A program made the translations under genes and the position numbers. From Rhizomucor pusillus (lineage: Eukaryota; Mucoromycota; Mucoromycetes; Mucorales; Lichtheimiaceae), in contig FWWN02000246.1 of assembly GCA_900175165.2 (NCBI GenBank), forward strand, positions 92,745 to 156,744: 64,000 bases of DNA. Reading direction: 5' to 3'. Positions 24,129 to 35,430 of the stretch are shown here, piece by piece. Each line of letters starts with the position of its first letter. The stretch's first letter is position 1. Below the pieces are notes generated by a model. It was not told the origin of the DNA. It ran no database searches and saw only the letters and a list, made by a program, of their open reading frames with translations.

Positions 24129-24382
24129 CGATAGTTGATTGCTCATATATCTCTCCGTATATAATTACATCGCATGACTGTAATACATCCATTCTTGCAA
24201 TTCCTCAGATCGATGAAAACATGTATACCTTGTTGAATTGTGAGAAAGTAGCTCAAAAGAAATGCTGGACATGCATCTTTTTCTTTCTAATTTGGATATG
24301 AAAAAGATCGGAAGAAGTTAATCTTCTTCCCCGCAAAATAGCAAAGTCGCACAGACTTGCCGTCCTCGTTCCTTTCTCGACA

Positions 24383-25669
24383 ATGCAGAGTCCATTGCTG
24401 TTCTTGCGGTCAAGGTCATTAGCTCAAGGTCGAAACCTGCTGACTGTGCAGCGAGGAGCTCTTTTTCCACTATTACAAAGGAAAGCGTACAGCACTCAAC
24501 TAACGTCGGTCGGGTCTGGGGACACGTCGCTCAGAGTAGACTGGGGCAAGGAAAGCTCTAGCTACAGCTACCTTTGGCTTCGTGACAATTGCCAATGCGA
24601 TCAATGCATCCACCCAACAAACAGACAGAAACTCCATTCCTCGGCAGACGTGCCTGTTGACATTCGTCCGTCCGGGTTCAAGGTACAGGGCGACCACCTT
24701 CTAGTAGAGTGGGACCGACCACTGCGACACCAACAGCAAGACAAAGTGCATATCAGCCAATATCCACTACATTGGCTTCGTCGATATGCATCAGGGGAGG
24801 CAAGCAATGCGTACCGTTTCAACGATATCACGCCACAAACATGGGATCGGGATGAATACAAGCTTAAATGGGTATCATATGATGATTACATGAACACAGA
24901 TGCGGGCCTCCACGAAATTGTCCAGCGTTTGTATAACAGCGGCCTTGCCTTCCTGGAAAATGTTCCCTGCAAGGATGAAAGCGCGACAGCCGTAGCAGAA
25001 CGAATTGGTCCTGTGTATGAAACGTTCTACGGTAGAGATTTTGATGTGAAGAACGTTGCTAGATCGCGCAACATTGCATACACGAGCCTGTATCTCGGTT
25101 TCCACATGGATCTTATGTATTTGGACTGTCCTCCTGGTATACAGCTTTTACACAGCTTAAAGAACAGTGTGACGGGTGGTGCCTCGATCTTTGTTGACTC
25201 GTTCAAGGCCGTGGATACCTTGAAGCAAAAGTTTCCAGACGCGTACAAAATTTTAACGGAGCAGCCTGTCACATTTCACTATGTGAACGATGGACATCAC
25301 ATGTACTTTAGAAGGCCCACGATTGTGCCTGGCGACACAGACAACGGTCCTGCATGGGACAGACATGTCAATTATGCACCTCAATTCCAAGGCCCGCTTG
25401 ACAACTTAACAGATCAGGAAGCCGTGAAATTTTACGATGCGTTCCAAAAGTTTGCAGATTTGATTGAAGATGAAAAGCTACGATTTCAGCTTACTATGCA
25501 ACCCGGACAGCTGGTTCTGTTTGCCAATAGACGTGTGCTGCATGGTCGAACAGCATTCGACCCTAAAAGCGGTGATCGCCACCTTAAGGGCACTTACCTC
25601 CATTTGGATTCACTCAAGGATAAATTCCGCGTCCTCTGCGAAGAGCACGGATACGATCCCAGTGTGTAA
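24383..25669 (+). CDS. Gamma-butyrobetaine dioxygenase-like enzyme
   Basis: Fe(II)/2-oxoglutarate dioxygenase of the BBOX/TMLHE family; BBOX makes carnitine from gamma-butyrobetaine. Single exon, 428 residues. The N-terminus is basic and hydroxylated (LLFLRSRSLAQGRNLL...KAYST), a likely mitochondrial presequence. Next is the family's N-terminal zinc-binding region LWLRDNCQCDQCIHPTNRQK with three Cys and a His. The TauD-like core shows FHMDLMYLDCPPGIQLLHSL with the HxD iron ligands, VTGGASIFVDSF, and the distal His in RRVLHGRTAFD. Order and length fit BBOX better than TMLHE, but substrate cannot be fixed from sequence alone. Being intronless is unusual in this window. Confidence 0.88.
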   Translation: MQSPLLFLRSRSLAQGRNLLTVQRGALFPLLQRKAYSTQLTSVGSGDTSLRVDWGKESSSYSYLWLRDNCQCDQCIHPTNRQKLHSSADVPVDIRPSGFKVQGDHLLVEWDRPLRHQQQDKVHISQYPLHWLRRYASGEASNAYRFNDITPQTWDRDEYKLKWVSYDDYMNTDAGLHEIVQRLYNSGLAFLENVPCKDESATAVAERIGPVYETFYGRDFDVKNVARSRNIAYTSLYLGFHMDLMYLDCPPGIQLLHSLKNSVTGGASIFVDSFKAVDTLKQKFPDAYKILTEQPVTFHYVNDGHHMYFRRPTIVPGDTDNGPAWDRHVNYAPQFQGPLDNLTDQEAVKFYDAFQKFADLIEDEKLRFQLTMQPGQLVLFANRRVLHGRTAFDPKSGDRHLKGTYLHLDSLKDKFRVLCEEHGYDPSV

Positions 25670-26465
25670 TTGTAAGATAAATACATAGATTGGGCTAGAT
25701 TGTTGTACTCTATGCTTTGGTTCCATGCAATACACAAGACGATCGCTACGGTTCTGAAATCGTTCTTATTTCCGTGATCAGGAAAGATTTGAAATCAGAT
25801 ATCAAGTATGTGTTTATTTTGCGAAAGCCAGTTACAAACCGCCGGAGAATGGAGGTTTATGAGGGCCAAGGGAGTCATTTCATATGCACGACTTGGATAC
25901 TTGGGAGGAATAACCCTCCGGAGAATGGAGAGTTATGTAGAAACAATGTAAGTCTGTAATTTATCCAGAAGATTTTCGCTCAACACCTTTTTCAAAGTGC
26001 CGAGAGCCTGGCTTGTCCAAACTCGATGATCTGCTTTAAAAAAAAAAAAAAACACCAGAGGCGTGGAAGATGCTCGATGCAGACTATAGAAGATGAAAGG
26101 CAGAATCATCAAGGAGACAAACTTAGCTCTGAAGCCCCATTTATCTCAGTCCTGGTCTCACTGTTCCCTGTCCATGAGCTTAAAACAGCCCTTCTTGAGT
26201 GAGAAGTTGCAGTCCATGCTCACAAAGTTGTAGACGAACTCGAATCTCTGAAGGAAATGTTTCATCAACTGCTCCAACAATAAAAAAGAGTCTATCTTTT
26301 CAATCTAAAATCATCTTCTTATGTTCTTCGCTGAGACATGCTAGCTTTAGACTGTGCGATAAGCTCTGGATACTTGGTATTGTATTGACAACATATAGGA
26401 AATTTAAATGTAGATATACACGCTGGAGAGAGAGGAAAAAGAAAAGGGGTATATGGTGCAACAAC
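25670..26465. other. Convergent intergenic interval
   Basis: About 800 bases between the 3' ends of the BBOX-like and Stc1-domain genes. It contains a run of about 15 A residues near 26038-26053 and no recognisable gene. A paired GGAGAATGGAG motif at about 25844 and 25920 is the only local repetition noticed. Confidence 0.4.
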
Positions 26466-26927
26466 TTAAATAAAATCGTATGGGTGCTCCATAATTAGAT
26501 CGTCGTTGTCGGACGAGCTGGGTTCGGAATCGTTTGGATCCTCCTCTTGCATCTTGCGTACGCAGTCCCTGCATCGAGCTTGGGTGCCGTGCCGCCGCTG
26601 ACGTTTTGAAAATTTTGTCTTGAATTTGAGTTTCGTGCAGGTGTGACAGGTGATCTTGTCCGTTTGGCTGTCTGTGCACTCCTTGCAGGTTACAGCTTTG
26701 GCTTTGCCAGGCGGCGCACGCTGGTTCTGTACGGCTTTTAACCATTGCGGCTCAGAGAACTCGCTTGGCGGCTTATCTATCTTGCAAAATACGCATCGCG
26801 CCCTTTTTGGTTCCTTGAGATTCGGTCGTTGATTCCAGGGTTTGACGCGGTAATATTCGCTTAAAGGTGGTACTGTCTTGATCGAGCGCAGAGTAGTGTA
26901 ACCGCCTCTTCTGGAATCCATACACAC
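26466..26927 (-). CDS. Stc1-domain protein
   Basis: Single-exon protein of 153 residues whose core matches the fungal Stc1 domain: paired CxxC knuckles around short FS motifs. In order: RCVFCKIDKPPSEFSEPQWL, a basic loop, VTCKECTDSQTDKITCHTC, KFKTKFSKRQRRHGTQARCRDC. In fission yeast Stc1 bridges the RNAi effector Argonaute to the Clr4 methyltransferase complex to set heterochromatin. A Ser/Asp-rich acidic tail follows (SEPSSSDNDD). Translation may start at 26927 or at the next Met, two codons on. Domain call is strong; the heterochromatin role here is inference. Confidence 0.8.
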   Translation of the reverse strand: MCMDSRRGGYTTLRSIKTVPPLSEYYRVKPWNQRPNLKEPKRARCVFCKIDKPPSEFSEPQWLKAVQNQRAPPGKAKAVTCKECTDSQTDKITCHTCTKLKFKTKFSKRQRRHGTQARCRDCVRKMQEEDPNDSEPSSSDNDDLIMEHPYDFI

Positions 26928-27370
26928 AAACAGAGGACCGAAAGAAAGCCGTAGCGAGCTCGAGGTGCGGGCAAAATTTTCAGTTGGCCAATTAAATCCT
27001 TTTGGGAACCATGTTTCACTTTTTACTTTAGAACATTTTCCCAGAAACTTAAAAAGGTTTTAAGAAATCGAGCACAGGAAAGGCAGTCGATAAAGCACCC
27101 TCCATGAATAAATTGGATTTGGTTCAGTCTGCGCCAAGAGGAAGTCCCGTGTACTTGAAAGCCTTTATTCAGGGTGCGATGACGCTTAACATTTATCAAA
27201 TGGCAGAAATGAGAATGTATCCGAGAATATAAAATATACAGATACAGCAATTCGTGGATGCTTTCAATGTATTGTCATCATTTTGTCCGATGTGATGGGA
27301 TGAATGTATTTGTAAATAACAAGAATTACGGCTTATATGTATGAAAAATGCTAATAGGTATACACCTCTA
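26928..27370. other. Intergenic, nothing recognised
   Basis: About 440 bases upstream of the Stc1-domain gene and downstream of the methyltransferase gene. No frame with recognisable features and no RNA gene is visible. Confidence 0.4.
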
Positions 27371-28447
27371 TCACGGCTTTTGGAATTTTGCCTGGACGAA
27401 TATCCGGTCAAGCTTCATCTCGAGACGTCTGTTGGTCGTCTCTCGGTAAACGTAATCGTTTACTAAAGTTCGGAATCCTTCCTTTTCAAAGCGAGTTTGC
27501 AAATCTTCAACAGAAAAGAAGTAGCTCATAGTGCCTAGAAGCAATTCTATCAGATATCTACAAACTCTCCATATTTGACCGATGAAATTACCATCCTGCC
27601 GGACGTAGAAATTCTGATCAAGCTTCTTCTGTTCTGAGGACTCGCTAAACTTGATCTGTGCTTGGTCGTATAAGCCGTAATCACGGAACAGGACGCATCC
27701 GCCTGGTTTCAGAACCTAACATTATCAACAGACTTAGAATACAATAGGATTGAACCAGGCGATGGATCTGTTCTTCACCAACCTTGTATATATTTTGAAT
27801 GGCTAAATGCATCTTTTCAGGTGGGATAGCTGAGAACACAAAGAGAACAGATACCTCAAAAAGATTATGCATATTTTAGCTGCAACTTATTACCATCAAA
27901 GCCCTTTTTTTGTTACCAAATCCAGACTGTCGGGTGGAATAATGTCTGTAAGTGCATCAACAGTCAAATCGCATACAAATGCTTTACATCTTGACTCGTC
28001 ATATTGTTCATTGCTCTTAACCATTTCCACAGCTCGCTTTGAAAAATCGCATGCATAGATGAAAAGGTTTGGATTGTCAGCAAGAGCTGGAAACACAAAG
28101 TTGCCAACACCGCATCCGACTTCCAAGCACACTAACTGCGAATACTGCTTAGATCAAGATTGGATTCGACTCGTCTTTGCATTTCTACTAGATACCTTTT
28201 CGGTGGACCTCAATTCTTCAAACTCTCTATCGGTCCAATGTCTGTCTTTGAAGAACTTCGTCGTGTTGCGCTTGTAAAATATATCCCAGTTCCTTGCTGC
28301 CTCCTTTTTGTACTTGTTGATCCAGAATGGTGGGACACTTTTTTTGTCGTTTTCAATAACCTCCTGCGCTCTCTTTATATGTTGCTCCAAGCGCTCGGGA
28401 TCCATGGTAACGCGCGCTGCATCGCGACCCCTCTCTTCGGTTGTCAT
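27371..28447 (-). CDS. tRNA m3C32 methyltransferase (Trm140/METTL2/6 family)
   Basis: SAM-dependent class I methyltransferase of the family that makes 3-methylcytidine at position 32 of tRNA Thr/Ser. Exons on the minus strand: 28196-28447, 27917-28135, 27783-27854, 27592-27715, 27371-27534; 276 residues, in phase. The N-terminal half has VPPFWINKYKKEAARNWDIF and FFKDRHWTDREFEEL, the family-specific segment. SAM motif I is LEVGCGVGNFVFPAL, followed by ACDFSKRAVEMVK, LVSVLFVFSAIPPEKM, VLKPGGCVLFRDYG and QNFYVRQDGTMSYFFSVEDL. No actin-binding extension like that of S. cerevisiae Abp140 is present; size is that of METTL6 or fission yeast Trm140/141. Complete. Confidence 0.93.
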
Positions 28448-28809
28448 GGCACGATCGATGAAATAAAGGTAGCAGAGCTTCCAGTAGCAGGGCGAAAGTC
28501 CGCTTTGTTTGAATGCGGCTTTCAGTACGTTTGCAGATTTCACATTCCTCCCATTATACTTTTTTCCATTGTTGAAATTGCTACTAGACAACTCACATAG
28601 TGTCCAAGTTTGTTTGAATAACAGAGGAAGATAAAGATAGCACATCGACGTTAAAGAACTGTACAGCAAGTGCATGATCTGCTTTATTAGGTCATTCAAC
28701 TACAAGTGAATTTGGAGTAGAAACTTGAGGGTTCTGAAAGAAACATCCGTGATTTTATTTCAAGGAAACTGGGAAGGATTGTGCAATCAAGTTTTTCGCC
28801 ACAGTAATT

Positions 28810-30289
28810 TTATCCGCTGCCGCCGCCGCTCGCATTGCCGAAGCCTTGCTGCTGATCAAAAAATGCTGGATTAAGGTACATGCCTGGTAGAGAAAACTTA
28901 AGTTAGAACAAAACAACAGCTATGTTCTTGTAATCCATTACCTCCTCCTCCCGCACTCATTGCGCCGCCTCGGCCCATTCGATTCATGTATTGATTTTGG
29001 CCACCTCCAGGACGCATTCCGCCACGGTTGCCGCCTGCCATTCCCATCATGTTATCGAAACCGGGCATGAAACCTCCTCGTCCAGCAGCAGTCATTGGAT
29101 TAAAACCGCCGTATGCGGGCATGCCCATACCAGAAAACGCGGGGTTGAAAGCACCTCCCATCATAGGATTGAATGCTCCGCCCATCATGGGATTCGCGCC
29201 TGGTACTCTGTTTTGTTGCATACGCTGTGATTTTGGAACCGGTTCTACGTAACATCGATAGTTAGCTTCAACACTAAAAACCAATAGATATATCGAATAC
29301 CTTTAGGAAGATGTTTGAATGGATTCTGTGCAGTTGTGAAGCGTGTGATAACCCATTTGTTATCTATCATGCTAAAACACGATTCTTAGTATATGCTTTC
29401 TGATACAGCATATATCTTAAATAAAGACTTACTTTCGATCGTATACTTCTTTGGCTTGAGCTGCAACTTCAGCGTTTGGAAATTCAAGATAGCATACCCT
29501 GCAACGTCGTATGAGTTAAACATATGCTTCAGTTTACATGCAAGTTGGATGCTTACCCTCTAGACTTTCCATTGACTTTGTGTTCTTGAAATGTCAAATC
29601 GTTTAGCTCTGAAGCAAGTCCTGCCGCCACCAGAGGAGCTTTTATGTCTTCGTCTGTCACATACTACGAACACCGTTAGATTGGGTTCGCTCACTGCAGC
29701 AATTCTTCCATCTACACGTACCCATGCGACTTCTCCTAGGTAAAATGCGCTTGTCGGATGAGATACGACACCTCGCAGGGATGTCATGGATAATGGTATT
29801 TCCCGCTTAGCCGCTGGCGATTCTGTACGCGCTCTCGGCGTTGCTGCATTCTGTGACGAATATGATACTGACATGGACGATGTTCTTGATTCACTTTCAA
29901 GTTCTGTAGCGAGGCGATCAATATTTCGTTGTTGAAAGGGCGAATCTCTGATATCCAAGAGGCTTACCCGGTTGCTTATTTGGCCTAGGTGATCGACTCG
30001 GCACCCGTTGCTGTGGCTGCTGCTGCTGCTGCCGTTGTTGCTGCTGGTGTTCATGTTTTTTATCAATTTCTCCAAAGTCTTCGAATAAATCATCGTCTCT
30101 TTCGGCCTTTGGGTCGGTTTTCCGTCGTTTGGGTTCTCTTGTGCTTGATGGTTCGCCGACGATTTCGCCTAAAATATCGTCGACCTATTTTCGTAGATTA
30201 ATATATTCGCGGATGCATTTATCTTTCAAACAGGGAGTACTTGCATTGTCAAAAGTATCGTCACCATATATATCGAATTCGTCCGTCAT
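28810..30289 (-). CDS. CPSF6/7-like RRM protein (cleavage factor Im-type)
   Basis: RRM protein resembling the large subunits of cleavage factor Im, which selects poly(A) sites. Exons on the minus strand: 30241-30289, 29968-30168, 29722-29903, 29557-29663, 29433-29498, 29301-29371, 28942-29244, 28810-28883; 350 residues, all phases agree. N-terminus MTDEFDIYGDDTFDN is acidic as in CPSF6, then a glutamine-rich linker. The RRM runs FYLGEVAWYVTDEDI, FQEHKVNGKSRGVCYLEFPN and AEVAAQAKEVYD. The C-terminal half is Gly/Met/Asn-rich with a repeated NPMMGGAF unit (two copies) and ends YLNPAFFDQQQ, comparable to VNPAFFPP in CPSF6. The arginine/serine tail of animal CPSF6 is missing. Confidence 0.8.
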
Positions 30290-31940
30290 ACTTGCGTACG
30301 CAATGTTGCAAAAGGAAGAAAAAGGATAAGAAACACGGGAGCGTATCTAAGAGAGCAAACAGAAATATTCTTTTGGTAAGAGTCCAGACTATCCATTTGG
30401 AAAGGTGCAGAGATGGGGAAAGCGCAGACTCTAGCATTGCAAGGTAAATGGAAGACCACGAGCGAGGGCGGAATCCGCTTATTCATTTCTGACCGGCCCA
30501 GTCATAACCGAGGCAATATACAGCGCTGCGTACAAGGAAAGGGGTATAGTACATTCACCGTGAAGGCAACTAACCTATAGGACTAATGCAAAAGGTGAAT
30601 CGATTCTTGAGAGAGAGAGAGCGTTTGGGTGGAGGACAGAGCAGAAAGGGAGTTAGTGCGGCGCTGCTTGAAACAACGACGCTGATTTACAAGCCTGCTG
30701 GATCCGACCGACGCTTGCTTGCATGCAAAAGTTTCACAAACAGCGTGAATTTGACATACTGAAAATGGCTGCTCGCATGCCAAGCACCCAAGTGAAAATA
30801 GTTTATGTGTATTTCATGAAGCTATACCTCTGTGCGATCCACTGTCGCCACGTGTTTCACTCCCAATTTATTGCTAAATAGCTACATAGTGCACTGTTGT
30901 CCTTCACTTTGCTTTCCTTTCGTCTCAATTCCACCTGTTTCTTCTCCTACCAGCGCTCTGCACCCCGTTATCCTCCCAAAGGACTTGCAATCCCTATCAC
31001 GCACAGCATATAATGTTAGTTCGGAGGAAAATCCTTTGGAATGCCATTTAAAGTAAAATATGAGATGATGTTTGCTGGATCAAGTCCTGAATGTAAGTAA
31101 TTGCAGTATCCTATCGTATAGGCTAGTGTTTTCTACATGGTAATGTAAAATCATTGACAACATCAATATCTAGTCCTATTTATTGGAATCCATGTGCTCA
31201 GTCCTCTCCAGAACCAGATTATGCATAAGGTAGTTTTCAAACATGGCACCACGTGGGTTACATTCTACCTTGTTCGTTTGCATATCCATAACATTCACGT
31301 ACATATGGTTATGCTCGAGCATGGTGTCTTACGTTTGGATGCCTAATCTCGTTTCTGCTGCCTTATAAGCTTCGAAGCTATCGTGGTAAAACTGGCCGTC
31401 AAAAAGGATTTGACAACTGCGGAACCTGCCAACTTGAAAAAATATCCAAACAAGCTATGTTCTGCATGTAAAATATTGCAGTGTTACAACGATGGCTACT
31501 ACCTCAGAGAAGCAATCTAGTGCTTAACTTCGGCAATAAGTCAAAATTTGGATTAAGTTTATTCATTTACGCGGCCGTAAGGAGATGATTTTTTAGCCTT
31601 TGCAGACTCTCTAGATAGAAATCCAAAGCTTCTTGGAGAGACCGGCTCATGTGAAACAGATCGACTGTGCATGTTTGTACGCACGAGCATGGCACCATTA
31701 GCAACGTTTGGGTATGGAAGATGATGCTCGCACATACAAGCTTGCAAACAGCTTTATTAAGTGTCGATTAAATTAATTCGATCAAGTAGGGCGAGCGCTG
31801 CAGATTTGTGAAAATGGAAACATCCGGGGTCCAGATCAATGACTCCTTGAATACAAAACTGGTGGATTATGTAGCTAGGTTTGCTAAACGCACGGCGAGT
31901 AAAAGTGTAGACGGCTTTTCGGAATTTACAAGTGATGGAT
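30290..31940. other. Gene-poor interval
   Basis: About 1.65 kb upstream of the CPSF6-like gene. No reading frame with a domain or convincing splice sites was found on either strand. A short AG repeat (GAGAGAGAGAG) lies at about 30608-30622. The last 200 bases may include 3' sequence or an alternative last exon of the following minus-strand gene. Confidence 0.4.
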
Positions 31941-32603
31941 CTACCGGTTCCTTGAAAGGTATGTTTGCTCTGCTGCAAAGATATTGTTGCTATCTTCTTC
32001 ATCTTTTACGGAATGGTACGACGGTGGCGAAGGTGGATGCATTGAAAAATCGACAACAGCGTGCTCAAAAGAAGTATGATATGCAGGAGGTGGAGCTGCA
32101 TCGACGTTATATTCAGTGCTGTAAGACCTTACTGATGCCGAGTGATGCGGGTGAAGGTACATGACAGCCGTCGTCGCTGGGCTGTGGGATGGGTTTCTTT
32201 GGTTTATTGTAAATGAGCGTGGAGGAATGCCAACTGTAGACGAGTTTTGTCCACTGGTTGTGATAGAAGCATTCGTCGCAATGGTTACTCGCTGATCGGC
32301 TTCAACATCGTTGACGTGTCGGCAGTAGACGCATACCCAGACCTTTTGTAACCAACGAGAATTCCCGTTTGAATCCTACTCCCAAACTCTCACAGCGTAG
32401 CATCAACGTACCCAGTAAATCAGATAAACTACTGCACAGCAGGATAAGACGAGAGGAATGACCCAATATGGTACATTGCGCGTTCGTATGTAAAGCACAG
32501 GCAAAAGCACAACCATGACAATGAAAAATAGAACAAGCGAATGGTGAATTACTGGGTGCCAGGAAGGATATGCCAGTGATCGTTCTCGCACTGCACTCGT
32601 CAT
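31941..32603 (-). CDS. Small membrane protein with PY motifs
   Basis: Exons 32412-32603 and 31941-32342 join in phase (TGG|GTACGT donor) to 197 residues. Two adjacent hydrophobic helices lie at about residues 22-39 (SLVLFFIVMVVLLPVLYI) and 47-64 (VPYWVIPLVLSCCAVVYLIYW), followed by a cytosolic-type tail. The tail carries PPPAYH and PPSPPSYHS, both PPxY ligands for WW domains of Nedd4/Rsp5 ubiquitin ligases. Architecture recalls yeast Rcr1/2, Bsd2-type or Tre adaptors, but I cannot assign one. An alternative splice after PPSYHS would give another C-terminus (EPVDPSLVNSEK...), also open. No neighbouring exon is needed to complete the frame. Confidence 0.6.
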
Positions 32604-32761
32604 CTCGCCGCCAAATGTAAAATAAAGAATGAAGAAAGGGAAGGAATAAATACTTTTCTTAGTGTGGAAGAAGAAAGGAGGATGAAAAAAGAACGCAAAA
32701 GGTGCCTGGAATTTTTCCCTCTTCTTTTTTCTATTGGACCCTGCATCGCTTACAACAATAA

Positions 32762-34321
32762 TTATTGATGACCGTTTCCTTCCTCTAAATTCTCTGTACT
32801 CTGATTATTGGGTTGCCGTGCATTTGGTCGTGAATGTAGATGCTCCGGAGCCTGCCGTGAAGAGGTGGACGCCGGCGATGATGTAGATGGCTGCAGTTGG
32901 ATGTGGTGCTGTTGCTGCAGTTGTTGATGGTGGTACCAGAATGCTCGAAAAGGATCAGCCAAATCGTTGCTGTGGTGCCAAAGCGTAGATTGATTTTGAA
33001 ACAGGCTCTGGCTGGGTGATGGTGCCGACGAAGACGATGCACCCTCTGCGGATGACTGTAAATGCGGCGGAGGGTGGCGCCGTAGACGACCGAACGAGTA
33101 AGCCGAATGGTTCGGCGTAAAATAGATGGGAAGCCACAGAGGCGGTGGTAATGCGCCGTGCCCCTGCTGGTCATCTGGTTCTTGGCTGGCTGGGTCATGC
33201 AAACCACGTATCTGGGTCACTATTGCTTGTTCGTATTTCGGCGGCGAAGGATCCGGCGAATTGTATGCTGGGAGAGGTTCTTGATTGTTAATGCTTCCGC
33301 TTTGCGATCCGTGGGACGATTGGCCTGAACGCAAAGAAGATGAAAATATACGTCGTACAACACCGTTGGTGCGCGTTGATGTCATTTCGGGCTCTGAGGA
33401 AAAGGATGGCGGTGCCGTGCTAGGTACTCTGGAAGAGTCAGAGTCATTGCTTCGTGGGCGCGTGCTGGCTCCTGCTAGCCATGAAAACGGTCGTTTCTGC
33501 GCGATCAGGGGAGCATATCGTGATCGTAGCCACAGGCGCATTAACCACACAACGCCTACCAGGAATATAAAGGTGCAGGTAACTGTCAAGGCAATCGCCG
33601 TAGGACTGTGGTCTGCAAAATCCAGCTCGCTGTGTTCATGGTGGCGCTCGCCGTCGCCATCTTTGCTATCTGTCGAGCTACCGTGGCCGTTGGTTCCGTT
33701 ACTGCTGCCACCTAGGGGGGGCAGTTGTCCCGGCGCCGGCGGAGGCGTTCCACGATCCGTCACTAACAAGCAGCTATTTGGATCACACGTCAAATTCTGC
33801 CAAATATAAGATACGGAAGCATTGGCATTTTTGCGATATTGGTAGCACTCGACGCTGGTTGCACAGTAGTCTATGGACAAAAAAGGGGAGCATAACCATT
33901 AGCGGAAGCAGCCTTTTTTAGAGCGTTTCCAACCCCTCCTTCCGCGGAGTACCCCTTTTGTTTACTTGCCGCCATCACTATCGTTCCCGCTCGAAAGGCA
34001 GTATCCGTACCAGTCATACACGTCCGCTCCAAACTGCGTTGTGTTGCAAGCAGCCTGCGCGCTTGCTCCAGACGGTGTGGTCGATTTGCTCAAGATGCAA
34101 GAGCTTTCTAGACACATGGCACAGTATTTACATATACCGTTTGGGTTGCATGTATGAGACGATATAAGAGAGCAGTCGTCGCCGCTGTCATCGCTGCTGC
34201 TATCGCCATCGTCTCCCGAATCATAGTCGGAACCGTCGTCTTGAGCATCAACGTGCCGTATTGACAATGCAAACCTTAAAATGTATATAAAATACAGATG
34301 GTTTGATGCGGCGAGCGACAT
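32762..34321 (-). CDS. Type I membrane protein, Cys-rich ectodomain, PY motif tail
   Basis: Exons 33966-34321 and 32762-33854 join in phase to 482 residues. A signal peptide (LYFIYILRFALSIRHVDA) is followed by an Asp/Ser run, then an ectodomain with about ten cysteines (NPNGICKYCAMCLESSCIL, YDWYGYC, LTCDPNSCLL), a Gly/Ser linker, and one membrane helix (AIALTVTCTFIFLVGVVWLM) followed by basic residues. The long tail is Ser/Pro/Gln-rich and disordered and contains PLPAYNS and SPPKYEQA, the latter a PPxY motif. I do not recognise the family; receptor, sensor or ubiquitin-ligase adaptor are all possible. The acceptor at 33855 was chosen because it alone preserves the frame. Confidence 0.65.
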
Positions 34322-35430
34322 CACAAAAAAAAAAAAAAATTAAAAAAAGGGAGAAGAGAGGGAAAATCGATGCAAAGTGGCGCACACGAAAATGCATGCA
34401 AGGAGTTTCACGAACATAACATCAACGCGTTCGGCCCGAGCAACTCGGTGTACAAAAACAATAATTCTTGACCAAAATAGAAGAGGATGAAGAGATGTTC
34501 TTCCCAATCACGGATTCCTTTGAGCAAAGATATTTCGCATGTATGGCTCATCAGACAGAAACTGTGCACTGGAAGAAAGTTGCCTTCGATGGACAGTAAA
34601 TCTAGGTCTGGGATAGTGAACACGAACACTTTATGTTGCCCGCGAGATTCGAGCAGCAGCTGTTTCTCCCATATTTTGATTATGTCTCGCTCTCGGCAGA
34701 TGGCTGAACAATGAGCGACTAGCGCTGCAAGGATGTAATTATAATACGCATCAACCTAGTCTGTATATTCATATCTTTGGTCGGCCTATTTAAATGCAAA
34801 TATATGAAACAGATCCGATATCACTAACTCACCTGATTCTCTTTCTGAACTATGAGTGTATAGACCGTCAATCAAGTATTGATGGACTCACCCTGGACTA
34901 TAATATGCGGAATTTAGATTTGACGAGTGCATGAAACAAAGGAAAAGGGACGTGAACTCTTCTCGCACCAGATCGCAATCAGTCCCACTTTTCTTCACTA
35001 AAGCTGCTTCTTCCTGATCGGTATGCCCATCGCTGCTGTCTATTACTGAGCTTTGTCTCCTTTGCTACTGATTCCATCGTGCCATACAATTATCAGGCAA
35101 CCATTTTAAAAAACTGTCAATTGGGTTTTGGATCGAGCGACCTCGACTATTTCTCCTTCGTCAACATTGTTCGCAGCCAGAGCTTGTAAAACTCGCGAGC
35201 AGCTTATCCACAATTTAAAGTAAGAGAAACAAACACTAATCATATAGCTATCTATCTGATATTTTAAGATAGGAAGGAAAACGAAGGAAGACTGCGAAAG
35301 ACCCTGTATTTTATGACAAAACGAGTGCTTTTTTACTCGCTGCGTTCGCTCGCTCGGCTCGCTGAAGCTCATGGCTGATCCAATTTTGTGGACTAAAGTC
35401 GCCTAACCCTTAGAGTACGATTTTTTCCTG
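34322..35430. other. Gene-poor interval
   Basis: About 1.1 kb with an A-rich run at 34325-34347 next to the start of the preceding gene. A CTCGCTGCGTTCGCTCGCTCGG tract lies at about 35337-35360; such CTCG-rich clusters look repetitive. No gene was recognised. Confidence 0.4.

Noticed and set aside
26038..26053. A-run as the tail of a retrocopied gene (BBOX-like gene is intronless)
   Set aside because: The run is about 370 bases past the stop with no target duplication seen; the gene is intact with family-typical start, so a recent retrocopy is not supported.
35337..35360. CTCGCTGCGTTCGCTCGCTCGG cluster as an RNA gene or CRISPR-like repeat
   Set aside because: No cloverleaf, no regular spacing and no second copy in the window; noted only as low-complexity sequence.
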